DNA from: Clostridiales bacterium
Lineage (GTDB): Bacteria; Bacillota; Clostridia; Oscillospirales; CAG-272
DNA length: 47,804 bases
Direction of reading: 5' to 3'
Assembly (NCBI GenBank): GCA_003522145.1
Contig: DPGD01000033.1
Span: 17,926 to 65,729, forward strand
This document shows positions 8,146-16,564 of this stretch, in pieces; position 1 is the stretch's first letter; every line of letters starts with the position of its first letter. The translations under genes and the position numbers were made by a program. Below the pieces are notes generated by a model, which searched no databases, was not told the DNA's origin, and saw only the letters and a list, made by a program, of their open reading frames with translations.

Positions 8146-8201
8146 CTTCACGCACCTCGTAATTCAGAAATATTTTTACGGATATCTTCCGTTCCGGGGG
8201 T

Positions 8202-8230
8202 ATCATACCACATTTTCCTTTGTTTTACAA
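8202..8230 (-). promoter_or_regulatory. Promoter of pgk-tpiA
   Basis: On the minus strand, TTGTAA (8225-8230) is followed after 17 nt by TATGAT (8202-8207). The 5' UTR would be about 50 nt. Confidence 0.7.
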
Positions 8231-8322
8231 CAGCTTTTTGTGAATTTTCCGGATAAAATTGACTTTTTTGCGCCGGGAACAAAAAATGTCCTGTGGGAGA
8301 GGACAAATAAAAGGGGCGACGA

Positions 8323-8351
8323 TTGACAAAAGGTACATTTTGTGCTACAAT
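8323..8351 (+). promoter_or_regulatory. Promoter of the Mini-III / ROK kinase operon
   Basis: TTGACA (8323-8328) is followed after 17 nt by TACAAT (8346-8351), divergent from the pgk promoter. The predicted start lies about 20-25 nt before the first gene. Confidence 0.82.
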
Positions 8352-8380
8352 CCCTTTGTTTGAGTAGACCGGAAAGGGGA

Positions 8381-8788
8381 ATGGCTTTGGATTACAGGAT
8401 TTTGCCGGGCGCTGCACTTGCGTATGTGGGTGATGCGGCCTTTGAGGTGCTGGTGCGTCGGCGGCTGATTGAGGAAGGGCAGACCCAATCGGGAAAAATG
8501 AGCCGCCTGGCTCTTTCCTATGTGAAGGCCACGGCGCAAAGCGAGGCGGCAGATCGGATTCTTCCCTTGCTTACCGAGGAGGAAAGCGATATTTTCCGCA
8601 GAGGGCGCAACGCCCATGGAATCAGCGCACCCAAAAGTGCGGGAACCGGAGAATACCGACGGGCTACCGGTTTGGAGGCTCTTTTCGGTTTTCTGTATTT
8701 AAGCGGGCAGGATGCCCGGGCGAAAGAGCTGTTTCTTGCGGCATTTCCCAAGGTTGAAACTGAAAAAACAGAAGGAGCGTGTCCGTAA
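8381..8788 (+). CDS. mrnC: Mini-ribonuclease III
   Basis: Dimeric RNase III-like enzyme without a dsRNA-binding domain; in Bacillus it matures 23S rRNA. The 135 residues match the family size. Landmarks are LAYVGDAAFEVLVRR (the catalytic RNase III signature), RNAHG and the C-terminal ATGLEALFGFLYLSG with its acidic residue. The ATG at 8381 lies only 1-2 nt after AAAGGGG, so the in-frame TTG at 8387 (7 nt spacing) may be the true start. Its stop overlaps the next start (TAATG), suggesting coupled translation with the ROK kinase. In other Firmicutes mrnC often lies with cysS and rlmB, which are absent here. Confidence 0.9.
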   Translation: MALDYRILPGAALAYVGDAAFEVLVRRRLIEEGQTQSGKMSRLALSYVKATAQSEAADRILPLLTEEESDIFRRGRNAHGISAPKSAGTGEYRRATGLEALFGFLYLSGQDARAKELFLAAFPKVETEKTEGACP

Positions 8789-9741
8789 TGTACAGAATCG
8801 GTATTGATTTCGGCGGAACCAACATTGCAGTGGGTCTGACCGACGAAAATCTCAGGGTGCTTTTCAAATCCTCCATGCCCACCGGAATGGGCAAACGCCC
8901 GGTGGAGGACATGGTTGCCGACATGGCGACCCAATGCAGGGCTCTGGCGGAAAAAGCCGGAGTCTCCTTAAAGGAAATCGAATCCATCGGGATCGCCAGC
9001 CCCGGGGTGGTCAATGCGGAAAAGGGAATTGTGGAATACTATTGCGGAATGGATCTGCGCAATTACCCCATGGCCCACATTCTTTCCGAAAAATTGGGGG
9101 GATACCGTCCCATTTACATGGAAAACGACGCCAATGCGGCGGCATACGGCGAAGTATTGGCAGGCGCCGCCAAGGGGGCGGAGAATGCCCTGATGATCAC
9201 GCTGGGCACAGGTGTCGGCGGCGGAATTGTGATCGGCGGAAAGATCTATGACGGCTTTAATTTTGCGGCGGCGGAGCTGGGGCATGTGGTCATTGAAAAG
9301 GACGGGGTACCCTGCGCCTGCGGCAGAAAGGGCTGCTGGGAAAAGTATTCTTCGGCTACGGGTCTTATCCGGATGACCAGAGAGAAAATGGAAGAATGCC
9401 AAGAGAGCCTGATGTGGCAGATTTCCCCCACCTTGGAGGAGGTCAACGGCCGGACCGCCTACACGGCGGCCAAAAAGGGCGATGAAGCGGCATTGGCCGT
9501 GGTGAAGAAGTATCAGGATTATCTGGCGGTGGGGCTTGCCAACATGGTGAATATTTTTCAGCCGGAGGTGCTGTGCATCGGAGGCGGCATCTGCGGAGAG
9601 GGAGACTATTTGCTGCAGCCTGTAAACGAGCAGGTGATGGCCGAGCAGTATGCCAAAACGACTCCGAGAAAGACCCGCCTGGTCATTGCCGCTCTGGGCA
9701 ACGATGCCGGCATTGTGGGTGCCGCCGCTTTGGGTAAGTGA
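8788..9741 (+). CDS. ROK-family sugar kinase, probable glucokinase
   Basis: Probable ATP-dependent hexokinase of the ROK family supplying glucose 6-phosphate. The 317 residues include the phosphate loop IDFGGTNIAVG, the catalytic Asp114 in MENDANAAA, LGTGVGGG, and the zinc site made by His166 (AELGH) with Cys176, Cys178 and Cys183 (CACGRKGCWE). The start is the ATG at 8788 with AAGGAG about 10 nt upstream; a GTG at 8779 sits too close to that site. No DNA-binding N-terminal helix-turn-helix, so it is an enzyme rather than a ROK repressor. Glucose specificity is inferred from family resemblance. Confidence 0.88.
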   Translation: MYRIGIDFGGTNIAVGLTDENLRVLFKSSMPTGMGKRPVEDMVADMATQCRALAEKAGVSLKEIESIGIASPGVVNAEKGIVEYYCGMDLRNYPMAHILSEKLGGYRPIYMENDANAAAYGEVLAGAAKGAENALMITLGTGVGGGIVIGGKIYDGFNFAAAELGHVVIEKDGVPCACGRKGCWEKYSSATGLIRMTREKMEECQESLMWQISPTLEEVNGRTAYTAAKKGDEAALAVVKKYQDYLAVGLANMVNIFQPEVLCIGGGICGEGDYLLQPVNEQVMAEQYAKTTPRKTRLVIAALGNDAGIVGAAALGK

Positions 9742-9851
9742 GAAATTGAGAATATTGCGGAGAAGCGGAAATTTCCGGCTTCCGCCAAAAATACTTCGGA
9801 CCTTCCCTGAAGACTGCAGGGCAGGCACATTCAGAAGAGAAAAGGGGTTCC

Positions 9852-11075
9852 ATGAACAGACCGTATCCTGCCTTTGTAGTTTCCAAAAAAGGCGAAAAGT
9901 TTCTTTCCGGCGGACACATTTGGGTTTATGAAAACGAATTGCTGAATGCGCCCGCCTGTGCCGACGGGGAGATCGCCGATGTGTATTCCGAAAAGGGACG
10001 GTACTTGGGAAGCGGGTTTTACAACCGACACAGCAAAATCCGGATACGGATTTTATCCAAGAATGCCAACGACCGTTTTGAGGACGGAAGGTTCTTTCTG
10101 CGCCGGATCTCCTATGCCTTAGAATACCGTCGCACCGTGATGCCGGGAGAGGATTTCCGCTGTTGCCGCCTGATTTTCGGGGAGGCGGACGGTCTGCCGG
10201 GGCTGACGGTGGACCGCTACGGGGACATTCTGGTGGCCCAATGCCTTTCCTTGGGCATGGACCGAAGAAAAGAACGGATCTACAACGGCATCGTTTCCAA
10301 ACTGCGGGAAATGGGCGAAAAGGTTCTTGCCCTGTACGAACGGAACGATGTGGCCATACGGCGTTTGGAAGGGATGGAGGAATACACCGAATTTTTTCCG
10401 GGCGAGGGCCTTGCAACCGACCTTTCCGGAAAAACGAAAATCGTGGAGAATGGCATTTCCTATGAGGTCGATTATATAGGCGGACAGAAAACCGGATTTT
10501 TTCTGGATCAGAAGTACAACCGCCGGGCGGTGGGGCGGATTGCCAAGGATAAAACGGTGCTGGACTGCTTTACGCATACCGGCTCCTTTGCGCTGAATGC
10601 CGCCAAGGGCGGGGCAAAGAGGGTGACGGCTGTGGATATTTCTTCTGCCGCCATCGAACTGGCAAAGAAAAACGCTCTTGAAAACGATCTGACCAATCTG
10701 GACTTTCTGGTAGCCGATGTGTTCGACCTGCTGACGGATCTGCAGAAAAGCGGGAAAAGCCCCTATGATTTCATCATTCTGGACCCGCCCGCCTTCACAA
10801 AATCGGGCACAACCGTGAAGAACGCCTACAGAGGCTATAAGGAGATCAATCTGAAGGCTATGCAGCTGCTCCCAAGAGGCGGGTATTTGGCCACCTGCTC
10901 CTGCTCCCACTTTATGCCGGCACCCTTGTTTGAGCAGATGCTGGATGAGGCCTCTGCGGATGCCGGCGTGCAGCTTCGGCAGATCGAAATGCGGCAGCAA
11001 GCCCCGGACCATCCGATCCTGCGGAAGGTGCCCGAAACCGACTATCTGAAATTCTATCTGTTTCAGGTGGTGTGA
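9852..11075 (+). CDS. RlmI-type class I SAM-dependent rRNA methyltransferase
   Basis: Probable 23S rRNA cytosine-C5 methyltransferase. The 407 residues comprise an N-terminal PUA domain (about 1-75, with SGGHIWVYENEL), a middle domain with GEADGLPGLTVDRYGD, and a Rossmann methyltransferase domain with VLDCFTHTGSFALNAA (SAM loop), AVDISSAAIELAK, FIILDPPAFTKS and the cysteine-bearing TCSCSHFM. AAAAGGGG precedes the ATG by 4 nt. It lies about 110 nt after the ROK gene; an imperfect hairpin around 9757-9786 lacks a T tract, so cotranscription is possible. RlmI specificity is assumed, not shown. Confidence 0.9.
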   Translation: MNRPYPAFVVSKKGEKFLSGGHIWVYENELLNAPACADGEIADVYSEKGRYLGSGFYNRHSKIRIRILSKNANDRFEDGRFFLRRISYALEYRRTVMPGEDFRCCRLIFGEADGLPGLTVDRYGDILVAQCLSLGMDRRKERIYNGIVSKLREMGEKVLALYERNDVAIRRLEGMEEYTEFFPGEGLATDLSGKTKIVENGISYEVDYIGGQKTGFFLDQKYNRRAVGRIAKDKTVLDCFTHTGSFALNAAKGGAKRVTAVDISSAAIELAKKNALENDLTNLDFLVADVFDLLTDLQKSGKSPYDFIILDPPAFTKSGTTVKNAYRGYKEINLKAMQLLPRGGYLATCSCSHFMPAPLFEQMLDEASADAGVQLRQIEMRQQAPDHPILRKVPETDYLKFYLFQVV

Positions 11076-11230
11076 ATTTCCGGCAATAAAATTTGATTCC
11101 AATTTAAAAAATCCGCTAAACTTCGTTGTAAATACACAAAAAATTCACAATGGTATGTTACGATACGATAGAAAGAGGAGAGTTGTCGGCAGGGTAGCGA
11201 TCCTCCAAAAAAATCAGAGGAGAGAAATTT

Positions 11231-13261
11231 ATGAAAAAGAGTCGTTTTGTGGCGTTTGCGGCGTTGCTGATGGCGTTGCTGCTGCTGGTTTGCTCCTGCG
11301 GAAACAGCGCTTCGACCACGCCCAAGGCATCAGGCACTCAGTCGGGCAGCTCGGAAACCGAAACGGTGCGCACCGATTTTGAGAGCAATGAGGAGCATTT
11401 GTCGTATGTCCTGAACCGGGGGAATATATCCGGCGGTCTGGGCGGAGTTTATGATGCGGTTCTGGCCGCTTTGAAGGGCACGGGTTCTGCGACGGCCGAG
11501 AAGGTACACGGAAAAGGCCAGAGCACGCTGGAGATCAGCGAGGAGCTTCTGGCGCTGCTTGCCGCAAGCATGGAGCTGGAGGCAGACGAGCTGAAGAGCC
11601 TCGGTTCTCTGACCGGCAAGACGGAAATCAGCATGGATGCCGGCAAGATTCAGACTTCCATCGGATTGCTTTTGGGCGATCAGGAGTTTACCACCGTGGA
11701 TGTGATCATCGATCAGTCTGCCGGAAAGATTTACTACCATTGTCCCACGCTGAGTGAGGAGTATGCAGAGGTTTCTTTGGGCGATATGGTATCCGTTGGG
11801 GAGGGAACAGACTTTTCCCAGATGATCGGCCTTCTTTTCGCCGGTCAGGCAGCACAGCTTCCTCTGCCCGAGGGCGAGATTCTTGACAAGCTGGTTGCAA
11901 AGTATGTGGAGCTACTGACGGCGGAACTGAAGAATGTGGAAAAGATCGAGGAGACCTTAACTGCCGGCGGCGTTTCTCAGGAAGTGTACAAGTTCACTGT
12001 TCGGGTGGATAAATCGCTGGCTATGAGCGGGGTAAAGAGTGCTCTGACTGCTGCAAAGCAGGACGAGGACATCCGGAAGATCATTACAGACCTGTGCGAT
12101 TCCGAATACATCAAGAGCCAGAGCGACTTGACTTCTGAAGAGGTCTACCAGGGTTTTGTCCAAAAGATCGATGAGCTTCTAAAGGACCTTGAGGACGAAG
12201 GCGAGGATGAAACCGATGGCATCAGTTTCCCGCTGGAGTTCTATGTGGACAAGGAAAACAATCTGGTGGGCGTGAATATGTACGGCGTTTTGACAACGGC
12301 GACCGGTAGCGAAGAATCGACCGTGACGACCACGAGCGAGGTCGTTGAAGTGCTGAGGTTCTTCCAGGTGACCGACGGAAATAAGCAGGGCTTTGTTCTC
12401 TCGTTGAATCTGGCGCCCTTTTCTTCTTCGCAAGCTCTTCCGAAGGTGATCCTTGAAGGAGGCTTTGAGGAAACCGACCAGGGCGTGAACGGCGAAGTGG
12501 CCCTCAAGATGAGCATGGCACAGGGCGGCACCACTTTGTCCGTAACCATCGGAAAGCTGACCGTGTCCGATCTGGTCATCACCGAAGAGACGCAGAGCGG
12601 GTCCCTGACCTTTGCTCTTGACAGCGGACTCAGCCAGATGATTCCCATGGGCGGTGAAGGCGAAGGCGCTTCCGTATTGCAGATGCTTTTGGGCACTCAG
12701 ATCCGGTATACCTTCCGCAGCGGCGCAAAGGAAGCTTCCAGCACGCTTGAGATCACTTCGGGCGGCAAGAAGCTGATTTCCCTGAACAGCTCCCTGACGG
12801 TGGACGATCAGGCTGCCGTGACGGTACCCTCCGAGGCGGTGACGATGGAGGAATATATGGCGTCGGTGAATCCGCAGAAATTTGTAGAGCGGGCAAAGGA
12901 ATTGGGCTTAAACGAAAAGGTTCTTGAAGCGATCTGGAATCTGATTTCCGGAGGGAGAAGAAACGAGCCTCAGTGCCCCACCTTGAGTGGAACCTGGGTG
13001 GAGGAAACGGAGGGTCTGATGGCTCTCCTGTTTGAAGAAGACGGCACGGGTGTTTTTCGGACCGGCGATCAATCGGAAGAGTTCTTCTATTTCATCGGGG
13101 CTTTGGATGATACAGTAGAAGGAGGAATCGCTCTGAAGTCGGCCGTTGTGCCTGTTTACTACAGTTTCACTCTGGAAGGAGAAACCTTGAAGCTGGTCGA
13201 TGAGAATGGCAAATCCTTGACCTTCTTTATGCCGGAAAGGGTCAGTACCAGAATTGAATGA
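11231..13261 (+). CDS. Large lipoprotein of unknown function
   Basis: I do not recognise a named family. The 676-residue protein has a lipoprotein signal peptide (MKKSRFVAFAALLMALLLLV, then CSCGN) and a Ser/Thr linker to about residue 45. A long mixed alpha/beta region contains repeated hydrophobic beta strands and many acidic residues. The last about 80 residues (GTWVEETEGLMALLFEEDGTG onward, to VDENGKSLTFF) resemble the small lipocalin-like repeat often found at the end of Clostridial lipoproteins. AGAGGAGAG precedes the ATG. It is monocistronic, ending in a pair of hairpins. A structural or ligand-holding role on the outer face of the membrane is a guess only. Confidence 0.8.
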   Translation: MKKSRFVAFAALLMALLLLVCSCGNSASTTPKASGTQSGSSETETVRTDFESNEEHLSYVLNRGNISGGLGGVYDAVLAALKGTGSATAEKVHGKGQSTLEISEELLALLAASMELEADELKSLGSLTGKTEISMDAGKIQTSIGLLLGDQEFTTVDVIIDQSAGKIYYHCPTLSEEYAEVSLGDMVSVGEGTDFSQMIGLLFAGQAAQLPLPEGEILDKLVAKYVELLTAELKNVEKIEETLTAGGVSQEVYKFTVRVDKSLAMSGVKSALTAAKQDEDIRKIITDLCDSEYIKSQSDLTSEEVYQGFVQKIDELLKDLEDEGEDETDGISFPLEFYVDKENNLVGVNMYGVLTTATGSEESTVTTTSEVVEVLRFFQVTDGNKQGFVLSLNLAPFSSSQALPKVILEGGFEETDQGVNGEVALKMSMAQGGTTLSVTIGKLTVSDLVITEETQSGSLTFALDSGLSQMIPMGGEGEGASVLQMLLGTQIRYTFRSGAKEASSTLEITSGGKKLISLNSSLTVDDQAAVTVPSEAVTMEEYMASVNPQKFVERAKELGLNEKVLEAIWNLISGGRRNEPQCPTLSGTWVEETEGLMALLFEEDGTGVFRTGDQSEEFFYFIGALDDTVEGGIALKSAVVPVYYSFTLEGETLKLVDENGKSLTFFMPERVSTRIE

Positions 13262-13299
13262 CCGGATCTGCACTCTCGGATGAACCGGAAAAATTACTC

Positions 13300-13340
13300 A
13301 TAAAAATGCCCCTTTCCCGGAAAAATGCCGGGAAGGGGCG
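13300..13340 (-). terminator. Terminator on the asnS side
   Basis: GCCCCTTTCCCGG pairs with CCGGGAAGGGGC around AAAAATG. The minus strand continues ATTTTTA, fitting termination of asnS; on the plus strand it could also serve the lipoprotein gene. Confidence 0.8.
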
Positions 13341-13378
13341 TTTCCGTTTGCAGAGCAGAGGGAAGAAAGACAAGCAGA

Positions 13379-13426
13379 AGGGCTATGCGAAATGCTCCAA
13401 GGAGCATTGGCATAGCCCTGTTTTTT
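13379..13426 (+). terminator. Terminator on the lipoprotein-gene side
   Basis: AGGGCTATGC plus AATGCTCC pair with GGAGCATT plus GCATAGCCCT (18 bp with small internal mismatches), followed by GTTTTTT on the plus strand. Confidence 0.88.
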
Positions 13427-13429
13427 GAA

Positions 13430-14824
13430 TCAGAAATCCGCCTGACCGGCCGTGCGGGGGAAGCATTCCACATCCCGGATGTTGGACATACCGGTGACAT
13501 ACATGATCAGCCGCTCAAAGCCCAGTCCGAAGCCGGCGTGCTTGGTGCCGCCGTATCTGCGCAGATCCAGATACCAGCTGTAGTCCTCTTCCCGGAGACC
13601 GAATTTCCGGATCTGCTCCAAGAGCATATCCATGTTCTCTTCTCTCTGACTTCCGCCGATCAGTTCGCCCACACCCGGTACCAGCAGGTCGGCGGCGGCA
13701 ACGGTCTTGCCGTCGGGATTGACCTTCATATAGAAGGCCTTGATGTCTCTGGGCCAGTCGGTGACGAAGACCGGCCTTCCGAAGTGCTTTTCGGTCAGAT
13801 ACCGCTCGTGCTCGGTTTGCAGGTCGGAGCCCCAGTAGACCGGGTATTCAAACTTCTCGCCGCAGTTCTGAAGAATTTCAATAGCATCGGTGTAACTTAC
13901 TCTTGCAAAATCGCTGGTTGCCACATGATTCAGCCGGGCGAGCAGTTCCCGATCAATGAATTTGTTGAAGAATTCCAGTTCGTCTTTGCATTTGACCAGC
14001 AGGTCGCTGATTACGCTTTTCAGCATAGCCTCGGCTAAATCCATATCGTCAGACAGGTCCGCAAAGGCGATTTCCGGCTCCACCATCCAGAATTCGGCGG
14101 CATGCCGGGGGGTGTTGGAGTTTTCGGCACGGAAGGTGGGTCCGAAGGTGTAAACCTTGGCATAGGCCATGGCAAAGGTTTCCACATTCAGCTGTCCCGA
14201 AACGGTCAGGTTGGTGGGCTTTCCGAAAAAGTCTTTGGAAAAGTCCACAGAGCCGTCTTCCTTCAAAGGCGGATTTTTGGGGTCCAGGGTGGTCACCCGG
14301 AACATTTCGCCGGCACCCTCGCAGTCGGAGCCGGTGATGAGAGGGGTATGAACATAGACGAAGCCCCGTTCGTTGAAAAATTTGTGCAGGGCGAAGGCCG
14401 CTTCGGAACGGACTCTGAACACAGCGTTGAAGGTGTTGGAGCGAGGACGGAGATGGGCAATGGTGCGCAGGAATTCAAAGGAGTGGCGCTTGTTCTGCAG
14501 GGGATAATCGGGGGTGGAGGCGCCCTCCACTTCGATCTGCTCCGCCTTCAGCTCAAAGGGCTGTTTGGCTTCGGGCGTCAGCACAAGCGTTCCGGTGGCC
14601 ACAAAGGAGGCACCCAGATTCTGCCCGGTGATCTCCTTGTAATTCGGAAGCTTTTCGGCCTCCAGAACGACCTGGAGATTCTGAAAATTGGAGCCGTCGT
14701 TCAGCTCTAAGAATCCGAAGGCGTTGCTGGCACGCAGATTCCGGCACCAGCCTGCCACGGTGATCGTCTTGCCGTCAAACTGTTGAGGAGCGGTGAACAG
14801 CTCCTTGATGGTAGTTCTTTTCAT
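13430..14824 (-). CDS. asnS: Asparaginyl-tRNA synthetase
   Basis: Class IIb synthetase that charges tRNA-Asn. The 464 residues have the N-terminal OB-fold anticodon domain (about 1-110, KTITVAGWCRNLRASNAFGF) and the catalytic core: motif 2 around TFGPTFRAENSNTPRHAAEF, with EPEIAF, and motif 3 GGTKHAGFGLGFERLIMYVTG. FLRTIAHLRPRSNTF is typical of AsnRS rather than AspRS. AAAGGA precedes the ATG at 14824. I looked for a T-box upstream and found none. The upstream region instead holds a copy of the window's intergenic repeat; its promoter was not identified. Confidence 0.96.
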   Translation of the reverse strand: MKRTTIKELFTAPQQFDGKTITVAGWCRNLRASNAFGFLELNDGSNFQNLQVVLEAEKLPNYKEITGQNLGASFVATGTLVLTPEAKQPFELKAEQIEVEGASTPDYPLQNKRHSFEFLRTIAHLRPRSNTFNAVFRVRSEAAFALHKFFNERGFVYVHTPLITGSDCEGAGEMFRVTTLDPKNPPLKEDGSVDFSKDFFGKPTNLTVSGQLNVETFAMAYAKVYTFGPTFRAENSNTPRHAAEFWMVEPEIAFADLSDDMDLAEAMLKSVISDLLVKCKDELEFFNKFIDRELLARLNHVATSDFARVSYTDAIEILQNCGEKFEYPVYWGSDLQTEHERYLTEKHFGRPVFVTDWPRDIKAFYMKVNPDGKTVAAADLLVPGVGELIGGSQREENMDMLLEQIRKFGLREEDYSWYLDLRRYGGTKHAGFGLGFERLIMYVTGMSNIRDVECFPRTAGQADF

Positions 14825-14891
14825 ATCGGGATGTCCTTTCGTTTATAGGTCCTGTCTTGCAACAGACACTAAAGACTCAATCATGGTTTGC

Positions 14892-15050
14892 GGGCATCTT
14901 AAAAATTTCCGGCACATCCGGTAACGGCGGTAAGGCCGCAGAGCTTTGCTGCAAAGTCCTGAAAAACAAAAAGTGTTCCGGCATTTTTTTACTTTGAGCG
15001 TCGGCAAAATTGCTCGCGCCGAGTATGCTTTGAATTTTAAAAGGTACCCT
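14892..15050 (+). repeat. Intergenic repeat, long form, copy A
   Basis: This 159-nt element starts GGGCATCTTAAAAATTTCC and ends TTTGAATTTTAAAAGGTACCCT; the ends are near-complementary. It aligns along its full length with copy B at 41110-41269, including shared internal blocks such as CAGAGCTT, TTGC, GTTCCGG and TTGCTCG/CTGCTCG. It lies upstream of asnS. No coding capacity was seen. Confidence 0.75.
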
Positions 15051-15060
15051 CTTGTCCTGA

Positions 15061-15363
15061 CTATAGATTATAGACGATTTTCAATGAAATTTCAAGGGGC
15101 TTTTCTCTATTTTGCCCGGCTTTTTTCAGAAAAATATCGCTTTCGTCGGGAAAGGGAACAAACAGCTCGGGCGTATCTTCCCCTTTTCGATGAAAGAGCG
15201 CTTCCGGGCAGTTTTCGGATCCTCCTGTGAAAAGCTGCTCCAGAAAGGTTTGAAAGTCGTAGGTCCCAAAAAAAGAAGCAATCGAATAGATCAGCACGAA
15301 AAGCAGGCAAAGAAGGGCAAAAAGGCGGACAATGCGGCGGTAAATACAGAAAAAGCGGTCCAT
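15061..15363 (-). CDS. Small membrane protein of unknown function
   Basis: This 100-residue protein starts MDRFFCIYRRIVRLFALLCL and has one membrane-spanning or signal-anchor segment (about 12-36) followed by a hydrophilic, acidic tail (about 37-100) that should face outward. AAGGAG lies 7 nt before the ATG at 15363, which is the main reason to accept it as a gene and to reject the longer open frame to 15468. It diverges from the TPP-riboswitch/thiT transcript. No family recognised. Confidence 0.6.
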   Translation of the reverse strand: MDRFFCIYRRIVRLFALLCLLFVLIYSIASFFGTYDFQTFLEQLFTGGSENCPEALFHRKGEDTPELFVPFPDESDIFLKKAGQNREKPLEISLKIVYNL

Positions 15364-15431
15364 TTGAAGGCTCCTTCGGCGGCGATTTCCATATATATTT
15401 ATGCGGCAGGGGGAAATTTCAGTCAGATCCC

Positions 15432-15460
15432 TTGACAAAAAGGAAAAAAAGGTGTATACT
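15432..15460 (+). promoter_or_regulatory. Promoter of the TPP riboswitch / thiT transcript
   Basis: TTGACA (15432-15437) is followed after 17 nt by TATACT (15455-15460), with the riboswitch starting about 15 nt downstream. Confidence 0.87.
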
Positions 15461-15474
15461 GCACTCACCGCAAG

Positions 15475-15567
15475 AAATCAGGGGTGCTACGGAGTTTTTC
15501 CGAGGCTGAGACGGCGTTTCGCCGAACCCTTAACCTGAACACGGATAATACCGGCGTAGGGAGATTT
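15475..15567 (+). ncRNA. TPP riboswitch (THI element)
   Basis: It carries the conserved blocks in order: CAGGGGTGC, GGCTGAGA, ACCCTTAACCTGA, CGGATAATACCGGCGTAGGGA. The closing P1 stem pairs AAATC (15475-15479) with GATTT (15563-15567). Thiamine diphosphate binding should stabilise this fold and release the downstream terminator, switching thiT off. Confidence 0.95.
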
Positions 15568-15587
15568 GCAGCATGGGGAAGAATATG

Positions 15588-15623
15588 CCGCAGGTCGATA
15601 TGCCTGCGGAATTTTCATTTTTT
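15588..15623 (+). terminator. Riboswitch-controlled terminator before thiT
   Basis: CCGCAGG (15588-15594) pairs with CCTGCGG (15603-15609) and is followed by AATTTTCATTTTTT, just ahead of the thiT ribosome binding site. This is the expected expression platform. Confidence 0.85.
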
Positions 15624-15634
15624 AAGGAGTGTTT

Positions 15635-16477
15635 ATGATAACACAAAGAAAGCAATCGAAAATCTATGTCCTTGCAGAATGTGCCATTTTGGTGGCGCTG
15701 GGAACGGTCCTGAGCCTTCTGAAGCTGGTGGATCTGCCCTACGGCGGCTCGGTAACGGTGGCCTCCATGCTGCCTTTGCTGATTATTTCCTACCGTCACG
15801 GTATGGTTTGGGGCTTAGGCTGCGGTCTGGTATACGGCGCCATACAGCAGCTGCTCGGTCTGAATACGCTGAATTATTTTTCGACCTTCGGTTCCATTTT
15901 GGCTGTGATCCTTTTGGACTATGTTGTGGCGTTTGCCGTTGTGGGTCTGGGCGGAATGTTCCGGAAGGCCGTCAGGAATGAGTCAGTGGCGCTGGCAGGG
16001 GGCGCTTTGGTCACAGGACTGTTGCGCTATTTGTGCCATGTGATTTCGGGAGCTACGGTCTGGGCCGGAATTTCCATTCCCACCAAGGCCGCCATCGGAT
16101 ACTCTTTGATCTATAACGCCACCTACATGATCCCCGAAACGCTGGTGCTGATGCTGGTCGCCTTCTATTTGGGGCAGTGCGTGGATCTGACCCAGCCGAT
16201 ACCCCGCCGGATCGTCCGCACCGGCTCGGCAATCGGAAGTGTTCTTCGCCTCGGCGCCTTAGGCGTGCTTTTTGCCGGACTGATTTTCGATATTGCAAAG
16301 GTCTTTTCGGTGTTGCAGGATCCCGAAAGCGGGGAATTCAACATTACCGGGCTGACCGAAGCAGGGAGCAAATTCTATATCACGCTGATCGTGGTCAGTG
16401 CCGTATGCATCGTGTTTTCTCTGGTGGTCACGATCCTTTCAAGGAAGATCGAGCGCACCGAGAAGACCGACGCATAA
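15635..16477 (+). CDS. thiT: ECF thiamine transporter S component, with a C-terminal extension
   Basis: Membrane thiamine-binding subunit that works with the shared EcfT-EcfA-EcfA' module, which is elsewhere in the genome. The first about 190 residues match ThiT: YGGSVTVASMLPLLIISYRHG and the binding region RYLCHVISGATVWAG ... YSLIYNATYMIPE. The protein is 280 residues, against about 190 for typical ThiT; the additional C-terminal part holds two more predicted membrane helices (about 205-230 and 248-270). AAGGAG lies 5 nt before the ATG at 15635. Control by the TPP riboswitch supports the substrate. Confidence 0.92.
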   Translation: MITQRKQSKIYVLAECAILVALGTVLSLLKLVDLPYGGSVTVASMLPLLIISYRHGMVWGLGCGLVYGAIQQLLGLNTLNYFSTFGSILAVILLDYVVAFAVVGLGGMFRKAVRNESVALAGGALVTGLLRYLCHVISGATVWAGISIPTKAAIGYSLIYNATYMIPETLVLMLVAFYLGQCVDLTQPIPRRIVRTGSAIGSVLRLGALGVLFAGLIFDIAKVFSVLQDPESGEFNITGLTEAGSKFYITLIVVSAVCIVFSLVVTILSRKIERTEKTDA

Positions 16478-16512
16478 GGGTATTGCTCCCCAACAGAAAA
16501 AACGGAAAGAAA

Positions 16513-16543
16513 AAAGGCTGTCACAGAATTTGCGACAGCCTTT
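16513..16543 (+). terminator. Hairpin between thiT and thiN
   Basis: AAAGGCTGTC pairs with GACAGCCTTT, but only TTTCC follows. It is probably a partial terminator that lets some transcript continue into thiN. Confidence 0.55.
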
Positions 16544-16564
16544 CCTGCAAAAGAGGTGAGGATG

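Noticed and set aside
14825..15060. T-box leader for asnS
   Set aside because: I looked for the AGGGTGGnACCGCG antiterminator box on the minus strand and it is absent; the region is occupied by repeat copy A.
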